From NCBI GenBank assembly GCA_007134675.1, contig SLKJ01000086.1, positions 1 through 47,708 on the forward strand: a stretch of 47,708 nt of DNA. The letters are read 5' to 3'. The notes below the pieces were generated by a model. It did not search any database. It saw nothing but the letters and a program-made list of their open reading frames with translations, and was not told the DNA's origin. Every line of letters starts with the position of its first letter. Position 1 is the stretch's first letter. This document shows positions 41,477-47,708 of this stretch, piece by piece. This stretch comes from Bacteroidales bacterium. Its GTDB lineage: Bacteria > Bacteroidota > Bacteroidia > Bacteroidales > PUMT01. A program made the translations under genes and the position numbers.

Positions 41477-41626
41477 TCCTGATCTGCAGTAAAACATTCC
41501 TGAAAATCTGATATTTAATTATTACGGTATCACAGGTATCATGTCAAAATGTCGGTCATTGATGAACGGTCCGGTATTTGATTGGCAGTAATCTCCATAA
41601 AAAATAATATTATTACTCAACAAAAT

Positions 41627-42316
41627 ATGGTTAAACGAAAAAAAAGCGGTCAGAAGGGAAAAAATGGTGAGACAACCGGTAAATCCCGGGATGAAAGACA
41701 ATCCGGCCAGATAACAGATCAACAGGTAAAAACCGAAGAGGACAGGACGCCCCGTAGCGAGAAAACAGGTAATTCTGAAGTCCACGAAGATCAGGAGACT
41801 GAACTGCAGACAGGGGAGGAACAGGAGGAGCTGAAAGATCAGGAGACTGAACTGCAGACAGAGGAGGATAAGCTGGCAGCCTTGGAAGAAAGGCTGAAGG
41901 AGAGTGAAAATAAATATCTCAGACTGGCTGCGGAATTTGATAACTACCGCAAACGTACTTTAAGGGAGAAGGCAGAACTGACAAAATTTGGAGCTGAGAC
42001 TATTCTCGGGGGACTGCTGCCGGTGGTTGATGATTTTGACCGGGCGGTTGAATCGATGAATAACACCAGCGATACAGAGGCTATTAAAAAGGGTGTTGAA
42101 CTTATTCATGTCAAGTTCAGGGAATTCCTGAAACAAAAAGGGGTTAAGGAAATTCAGGCCCTTGGAAATGAATTTGATACTGACCTTCATGAGGCTGTAA
42201 CAAAAATACCGGTCACCTCCAAAAAGGATAAGGGAAAAATCGTTGATGTGATCGAAAAAGGATATCTTCTTCATGATAAGGTTATAAGATATGCTAAAGT
42301 TGTTGTAGGGGAGTAG
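41627..42316 (+). CDS. grpE: Nucleotide exchange factor GrpE (likely start MVKRKKSGQK; ORF extends to 41582)
   Basis: LAAEFDNYRKRTLREKAELTKFGAETILGGLLPVVDDFDRAVE; adjacent to dnaJ. Confidence 0.93.
   Translation: MVKRKKSGQKGKNGETTGKSRDERQSGQITDQQVKTEEDRTPRSEKTGNSEVHEDQETELQTGEEQEELKDQETELQTEEDKLAALEERLKESENKYLRLAAEFDNYRKRTLREKAELTKFGAETILGGLLPVVDDFDRAVESMNNTSDTEAIKKGVELIHVKFREFLKQKGVKEIQALGNEFDTDLHEAVTKIPVTSKKDKGKIVDVIEKGYLLHDKVIRYAKVVVGE
41789..41884 (+). repeat. Direct 48-bp repeat encoding DQETELQT(G/E)EE... in the acidic GrpE N-terminus
   Basis: gatcaggagactgaactgcagaca at 41789 and 41837. Confidence 0.85.
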
Positions 42317-42355
42317 CCCGCAATAATCAACAGTTGATAAAAGAGATACTCGGAA

Positions 42356-43501
42356 ATGGCTAAAAAAGACTATTACGAAATTCTGAATATTAAAAAAAAC
42401 GCCTCCCAGGCTGAGGTGAAATCTGCCTATCGGAAAAAAGCCTTGCAGTACCATCCGGATAAGAATCCTGGTGATCCGACTGCTGAGGAGAAATTCAAAG
42501 AGGCGGCAGAGGCTTATGAAATTCTCAGTAATGAGCAGAAAAGAGCCCGATATGACCAATACGGACATGCTGGTGTAGAAGGAGCCGCAAGTGGTTTCGG
42601 AGGAGGAGGAATGACAATGGAAGATATATTCAGCCATTTCGGAGATATATTCGGCGGCGGTTTTGGAGGTTTCGGGGGATTCTCAGGGGGACGCAGAAGC
42701 CAGAGGGTTAATAAGGGTTCCAATCTCAGGGTAAAAGTAAAACTGAGTCTTAAAGATATTGCCCACGGAGTTGAGAAAAAAATCAAGGTTAACAAATATG
42801 TTGCCTGCCAGGCCTGCGACGGTAGCGGAGCAAAGAACGGATCAGCCTTCAGTGACTGCTCAACCTGCCACGGAACAGGTCAGGTAACAAGAATTTCCAA
42901 CACCTTTCTCGGACAGATGCAATCCACCTCAACCTGCCCATCCTGCGGCGGTGAGGGTAAGATAATAACCAGCAAATGCACCTCCTGCTATGGCGAAGGT
43001 ATAATCAAGGACACCGAATTGGTTAAGCTGAGCATACCTGCCGGCGTCGCAGAGGGAATGCAGATGTCTGTCACCGGCAAGGGGAATGCCGCACGAAGAG
43101 GCGGCATTAACGGTGACCTGCTGGTGCTTATTGAAGAAGAAAAACATCCTGAACTGGTAAGGGATGGCAATGACCTGATCTACTATTTATACCTGAGTTT
43201 TCCCGATGCTGCTCTGGGAGTACCGGTTGAAATACCAACAATAGACGGTAAGGTAAAAATTAAAGTTGAACCGGGTACCCAGCCGGGTAAAATATTGCGC
43301 CTGCGCGGTAAGGGTCTGCCCGATATAAACGGATACGGAAAAGGAGACCTTCTGGTAAACATAAGCGTATGGGTGCCAAAAAACCTTTCAAGGGAGGAAT
43401 CGCAGACTATCAGTAAGCTCAGAGACTCTGACAATTTCACCCCAAATCCCAACAGGGAAGACAAAAGCTTTTTTGAACGGATGAAAAGCTATTTTGAATA
43501 A
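42356..43501 (+). CDS. dnaJ: Chaperone protein DnaJ
   Basis: 381 aa; J domain [11 protein letters not shown] region, four CxxCxGxG zinc motifs. Confidence 0.97.
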   Translation: MAKKDYYEILNIKKNASQAEVKSAYRKKALQYHPDKNPGDPTAEEKFKEAAEAYEILSNEQKRARYDQYGHAGVEGAASGFGGGGMTMEDIFSHFGDIFGGGFGGFGGFSGGRRSQRVNKGSNLRVKVKLSLKDIAHGVEKKIKVNKYVACQACDGSGAKNGSAFSDCSTCHGTGQVTRISNTFLGQMQSTSTCPSCGGEGKIITSKCTSCYGEGIIKDTELVKLSIPAGVAEGMQMSVTGKGNAARRGGINGDLLVLIEEEKHPELVRDGNDLIYYLYLSFPDAALGVPVEIPTIDGKVKIKVEPGTQPGKILRLRGKGLPDINGYGKGDLLVNISVWVPKNLSREESQTISKLRDSDNFTPNPNREDKSFFERMKSYFE

Positions 43502-43524
43502 AGGCAAATGTACATTTACAACTA

Positions 43525-44457
43525 ATGGATTTATTTGAGGCCAGAAACATTACCAAGAATTTTGCAGATCACCAGGCGCTCTGTGATGTCAGCATGACCG
43601 TCCCGGAAAAAAGTATTTACGGATTGCTGGGACCTAACGGAGCGGGCAAGACGACCCTTATACGCATTATAAATCAGATCACGGCCCCCGACAAAGGTGA
43701 GATACTGCTCAATAACCGAAGGCTCCGATCTGCTGATATTCACAGAATCGGGTACATGCCTGAAGAGAGGGGGCTTTACAAGAAAATGAAGGTAGGGGAA
43801 CAGGCACTTTATTTAGGCCGGCTGAAAGGGCTGGATAAAAAGACAGCAGTGAAACGTCTTAAACACTGGTTTGAAAAATTTGAAATACAAGCCTGGTGGG
43901 ACAAAAAAGTTGAGGAACTCTCCAAAGGGATGCAGCAAAAAGTGCAGTTCATAATCACTATACTGCATGAACCGGAACTGCTTATATTTGATGAACCCTT
44001 CAGTGGTTTTGACCCCATTAATACCAATCTTCTCAAAAACGAGATTACGGGACTGCGCGAACGCGGAGCAACCATTATTTTTTCCACTCACAATATGGCT
44101 TCCGTAGAGGAGCTTTGCGACCACATAACACTTATCAACAATGCAAAAGCCATTATAAGTGGTCCCGTCCATAATATAAGACAAAAATTCAAACTTGATA
44201 TTTACAGGATAGGTTTTGAGGGAGATGCAGAAAAACTTCACAACATCCTGAATCATGACTATGAAGTGCTTGAATTGACAGGATCATCAGCAGGATATAC
44301 CGCAAGAATCAGGATTAACCGTCAAAGCACTGACAATTTGCTGTTGAAACTGTTGATGCCCCATTTTCACATAACATCTTTCACAGAAGAGATTCCCGGC
44401 ATGAACGATATCTTTATTAACCTTGTAAACAGGCAAAAAACAGGAGTCAATCAATAA
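43525..44457 (+). CDS. ABC transporter ATP-binding protein (NatA-like)
   Basis: 310 aa; GLLGPNGAGKTTLIRI, ELSKGMQQKVQFIITILHEPELLIFDEPFSGFDP. Confidence 0.93.
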   Translation: MDLFEARNITKNFADHQALCDVSMTVPEKSIYGLLGPNGAGKTTLIRIINQITAPDKGEILLNNRRLRSADIHRIGYMPEERGLYKKMKVGEQALYLGRLKGLDKKTAVKRLKHWFEKFEIQAWWDKKVEELSKGMQQKVQFIITILHEPELLIFDEPFSGFDPINTNLLKNEITGLRERGATIIFSTHNMASVEELCDHITLINNAKAIISGPVHNIRQKFKLDIYRIGFEGDAEKLHNILNHDYEVLELTGSSAGYTARIRINRQSTDNLLLKLLMPHFHITSFTEEIPGMNDIFINLVNRQKTGVNQ

Positions 44458-44470
44458 AACCGTAAAAAAA

Positions 44471-45820
44471 ATGCAAAAAAAAAGCTCATTGATCATAGCC
44501 AGGGAGTACCTGTCCAGGGTCAGGAAAAAGTCATTCATCATAATGACCCTGATTGGCCCCCTGCTTTTCGCCGCCATAATTATCGGGCCAATGTGGTTTG
44601 CTACTTTGGAGGACCGGGAGGTGAGAATAATTGCGGTTGTAGACAGCTCAAAACTATTCATTGATAAAATACCTGAAACAGAATATCTGAAATTTGAGTA
44701 CCTGGAAAATACTACTGTTGACCAGATCAGGGAAGATTTTTCAGAAACCCATTACTATGCAGTACTTTATATCGCCCATATCATAACCTCCGCACCCTCC
44801 GCCGTTCAGCTTATGTCGGACCGGCAGCCGAGCCTCAACATCAGGATGCATATAGCCAATGCTATTGAAAAGGAACTTGAAAGGCAGAAACTGGCCACAT
44901 ATAATATTGACAACCTTGAGCAAATTCTTGCTACCATAAAAACCAATGTAAATATCCGCACAATCATATGGCAGGATGACGGGGGTGAGAAGGAAAGCCA
45001 CTCTGAGCTGGCAATGATAACCGGATATATAGGTGGATTTCTTATATACTTCTTTATCTTCCTCTTCGGTGCGCAGGTGATGAGAGGAGTGATCGAGGAA
45101 AAATCCAGCCGTGTTGTTGAGATTATCGTTTCTTCAGTCCGGCCTTTTCAGCTTATGCTGGGGAAGATAGTGGGTATCGGACTGGTGGGACTGACACAGT
45201 TTCTATTATGGGTGGTATTGAGCTTTACTCTAGTGGTACTGGCCCAGCAGATCTTTTTCCCTGATCTTGGTACACCTTCATCTGAAACGGTAGTCCCCGA
45301 AGACTTGTTCTCCTCCAGCACTCTGCATCAGTCCCAGCCAATAGGACCCGATGATTCAGGCAGGATAGCTGAGATCTTCTCTTCGATATCAGCAATAAAT
45401 TTCGGGGTTATGCTGGGGGCCTTTATATTTTATTTCCTTGGAGGTTACCTGCTCTATGCTTCTCTTTTTGCTTCGATCGGGTCAGCAGTGGACAGTGAAA
45501 CAGATACTCAACAGTTCATGCTCCCCATTACAATACCGCTTATCCTTTCCATCATCGTTATGATGAATGCAATAATGAACCCCGAAGGGCCGATTGCTTT
45601 CTGGTTTTCCATTATACCCTTCACATCGCCCATAATTATGATGGCGCGTATCCCTTTTGGTGTTCCGATCTGGGAAGTGACACTTTCCGGGGGTCTGCTG
45701 GTTGGGACCTTTATCCTTACAACCTGGCTCGCAGGTAAAATATACCGAACCGGAATCCTTATGTACGGTAAAAGGGTAAACTACAGAGAACTCTGGAAAT
45801 GGATCAGGTACAGCAGTTGA
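44471..45820 (+). CDS. ABC-2 type transporter permease (NatB-like)
   Basis: 449 aa; REYLSRVRKKSFIIMTLIGPLLF; GVIEEKSSRVVEIIVSSVRPFQLMLGKIVGIGLVGLTQ. Confidence 0.92.
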   Translation: MQKKSSLIIAREYLSRVRKKSFIIMTLIGPLLFAAIIIGPMWFATLEDREVRIIAVVDSSKLFIDKIPETEYLKFEYLENTTVDQIREDFSETHYYAVLYIAHIITSAPSAVQLMSDRQPSLNIRMHIANAIEKELERQKLATYNIDNLEQILATIKTNVNIRTIIWQDDGGEKESHSELAMITGYIGGFLIYFFIFLFGAQVMRGVIEEKSSRVVEIIVSSVRPFQLMLGKIVGIGLVGLTQFLLWVVLSFTLVVLAQQIFFPDLGTPSSETVVPEDLFSSSTLHQSQPIGPDDSGRIAEIFSSISAINFGVMLGAFIFYFLGGYLLYASLFASIGSAVDSETDTQQFMLPITIPLILSIIVMMNAIMNPEGPIAFWFSIIPFTSPIIMMARIPFGVPIWEVTLSGGLLVGTFILTTWLAGKIYRTGILMYGKRVNYRELWKWIRYSS

Positions 45821-45854
45821 GGAAAAAGTTAATAACAGTCCCAAAGTATTGGTA

Positions 45855-45888
45855 AACCGGCTTATATGAACCAACAAGCCGGTTTTTT
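45855..45888 (+). terminator. Intrinsic terminator after the ABC permease
   Basis: 9 bp perfect stem aaccggctt/aagccggtt, 12 nt loop, T6 tract. Confidence 0.85.
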
Positions 45889-45926
45889 GTTAATATTGTT
45901 CTAACAGGAAAGTAAATCAGGATCAT

Positions 45927-45934
45927 TATTTTTG
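45927..45934 (+). promoter_or_regulatory. Candidate -7 element (TATTTTTG) upstream of ppx/gppA
   Basis: TAnnTTTG match between the terminator and the start at 45955; no clear -33 element. Confidence 0.3.
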
Positions 45935-45954
45935 TTTATTTAAAGACCGTAGTA

Positions 45955-46938
45955 ATGCGATACGCAATTCTTGACCTCGGAACCAACACCTTCAACCTGC
46001 TTGTTATTGAATCCGGACCGGATGGTGGAAACAAAATATTGCTCAGCCGTAAAGTCCCTGTCAAACTTGGTGAGGATGGCATTACAAAGGGAAAAATAAG
46101 TGATAAGGCTTTTGAGCGCGGATTAGCTGCAATTGAAAACCACATGAAATATATAAAAAATCACAAGGTTGATCAGACCCATGCATTTGCCACATCTGCA
46201 ATACGTTCAGCTACCAACGGGCTTTCGTTTGTGAGGACCGTATACCAGAAATTTAATATTGGCATCCAGATTATTTCGGGTGATAAAGAGGCTGAGCTGA
46301 TCTACCTTGGAGTAAAGCAGGCCGTCGATATGGGCGACCGTAAAAATCTGATACTTGACATAGGAGGAGGCAGCAATGAGCTGATAATTGCTGACGATAA
46401 TAAAATATTCTGGAAAAAAAGCTTTCCCCTGGGCATGGCAAGGATGCTCGAACAGTTCAGACCTTCAGACCCCATAATGAATGATGAGATACAGTCACTT
46501 GAAAAACATTTCAGGAAATCAATGAAATGTTTCATTGACGCCGCAATGGAGCACAAACCCGACATACTTGTTGGTTCTTCAGGGTCCTTTGATACTTTTC
46601 GGGCACTCCTTACTGAATCAGGTTATGAGACTTCTGACACCTGCTCCGGTAATGAACCGGGCAATTATCCTACAGGCAATGATCCTCACCTTCCTTACTA
46701 CCGGATCGATCCTGAAAATTTCAGGCGGCTCTTCAAAAGGCTGGTTGAATCTGATGCCGGTGAAAGGCTGTCAATGAAGGGTATGGATCCCATGAGAGTG
46801 GAAATGATTGTTATTGCCGCTATTTTTGTTAATTTTATTATCCGTGAACTAAATATCAGGCATATGATACAGTCAGACTATTCCCTTAAAGAAGGGGCTG
46901 TTGCCGAGATTCTTAACCGGCATATTCTGTCCGCCTGA
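45955..46938 (+). CDS. Ppx/GppA family phosphatase (exopolyphosphatase / pppGpp phosphohydrolase-like)
   Basis: 327 aa; AILDLGTNTFNLLV, ATSAIRSATNG, ISGDKEAELIYLGV, LDIGGGSNELI. Confidence 0.92.
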   Translation: MRYAILDLGTNTFNLLVIESGPDGGNKILLSRKVPVKLGEDGITKGKISDKAFERGLAAIENHMKYIKNHKVDQTHAFATSAIRSATNGLSFVRTVYQKFNIGIQIISGDKEAELIYLGVKQAVDMGDRKNLILDIGGGSNELIIADDNKIFWKKSFPLGMARMLEQFRPSDPIMNDEIQSLEKHFRKSMKCFIDAAMEHKPDILVGSSGSFDTFRALLTESGYETSDTCSGNEPGNYPTGNDPHLPYYRIDPENFRRLFKRLVESDAGERLSMKGMDPMRVEMIVIAAIFVNFIIRELNIRHMIQSDYSLKEGAVAEILNRHILSA

Positions 46939-46983
46939 CGGGAACAACAGCATCTCTGCATATTGAATAACCTAATATAAAAA

Positions 46984-47708
46984 ATGGCCAATATCCTTGT
47001 TATTGACGATGAGAAAAGCATAAGGAACACCCTCAAGGAGGTTCTGGAATATGAAAAACATAGTATTGACCTGTCGTCCGACGGCGAGGAGGGCCTTGAC
47101 CTTTTTAAAAAGAATAAGTATGACGTGGTTCTGCTCGATATCAAGATGCCGGGCATGGATGGCATTGAAGTGCTTGAAACCATTATGGCAGAAACCCATG
47201 ACATACCTGTAATAATGATTTCCGGACATGGGAACATAGACACCGCAGTGGAGGCAATAAAAAAAGGCGCCTATGATTTTATTGAGAAACCACTCGACCT
47301 TAACAGGCTGCTGATTACTATCAGGAACGCGCTTGATAAATCAGATCTTATTACCGAAACAAGAGCACTTAAAAGGAAAGTGAGCAAAACAAATGAAATG
47401 GTTGGTGAATCTCAGGTGATGAAGAGGGTTAAGGAGATGATTGACCGCGTGGCGGCCACTGATGCCAGGGTTCTTATAACAGGCAAAAACGGAACCGGCA
47501 AGGAACTGGTTGCAAGGTGGCTTCATGAAAAAAGCAACCGCTCATCCCAGCCATTCATTGAGGTAAATTGCGCGGCTATACCATCGGAGCTTATAGAAAG
47601 CGAGCTTTTCGGGCATGAAAAGGGCGCCTTTACCTCTGCTCACAAAGAGAGAAAAGGCAAGTTCGAGCAGGCAAACAAGGGAACAATATTCCTTGATGAG
47701 ATAGGAGA
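46984..47708 (+). CDS. Sigma-54-dependent response regulator, NtrC family; 3' truncated by window edge
   Basis: Manual translation MANILVIDDEKSIRNTLKEV...DVVLLDIKMPGMDG...YDFIEKPLDL...MVGESQVMKRV...VLITGKNGTGKELVAR...ESELFGHEKGAFTSAHKERKGKFEQANKGTIFLDEIG. Absent from ORF track because it runs off the end. Confidence 0.93.
   Translation, partial: MANILVIDDEKSIRNTLKEVLEYEKHSIDLSSDGEEGLDLFKKNKYDVVLLDIKMPGMDGIEVLETIMAETHDIPVIMISGHGNIDTAVEAIKKGAYDFIEKPLDLNRLLITIRNALDKSDLITETRALKRKVSKTNEMVGESQVMKRVKEMIDRVAATDARVLITGKNGTGKELVARWLHEKSNRSSQPFIEVNCAAIPSELIESELFGHEKGAFTSAHKERKGKFEQANKGTIFLDEIG

Overview
Housekeeping-dominated chromosomal window from a Bacteroidota genome. Lineage evidence: TAnnTTTG-type promoters, type IX secretion C-terminal domains, a DUF4290 gene, and ribosomal proteins of Bacteroidales character. 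The core is one uninterrupted minus-strand str/S10/spc/alpha super-operon (rpsL..fusA..rpsJ..rpoA-rplQ), followed by eno and a citrate synthase closely resembling the mitochondrial enzyme. Flanking genes: hisS, a DUF4870 protein, ettA, a hybrid sensor kinase with an apparently ruined ATPase domain, a two-component-propeller/SpoIIE phosphatase, a divergent EF-G paralog lacking the catalytic His, an MscS channel, a T9SS type-B (CHU_C) PKD protein, a UvrD/PcrA helicase, DUF4290, murA (natural Cys-to-Asp at the fosfomycin site), a TlpA-like thioredoxin, grpE-dnaJ, a NatAB-like ABC exporter, Ppx/GppA, and an NtrC-family regulator cut by the right edge. I saw no rRNA, tRNA, CRISPR array, transposon or phage module. 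No wholly new multi-gene system is evident. The best leads are the EF-G-like paralog, the degenerate kinase next to a propeller-SpoIIE phosphatase, and a T9SS-tail gene broken by an in-frame stop.
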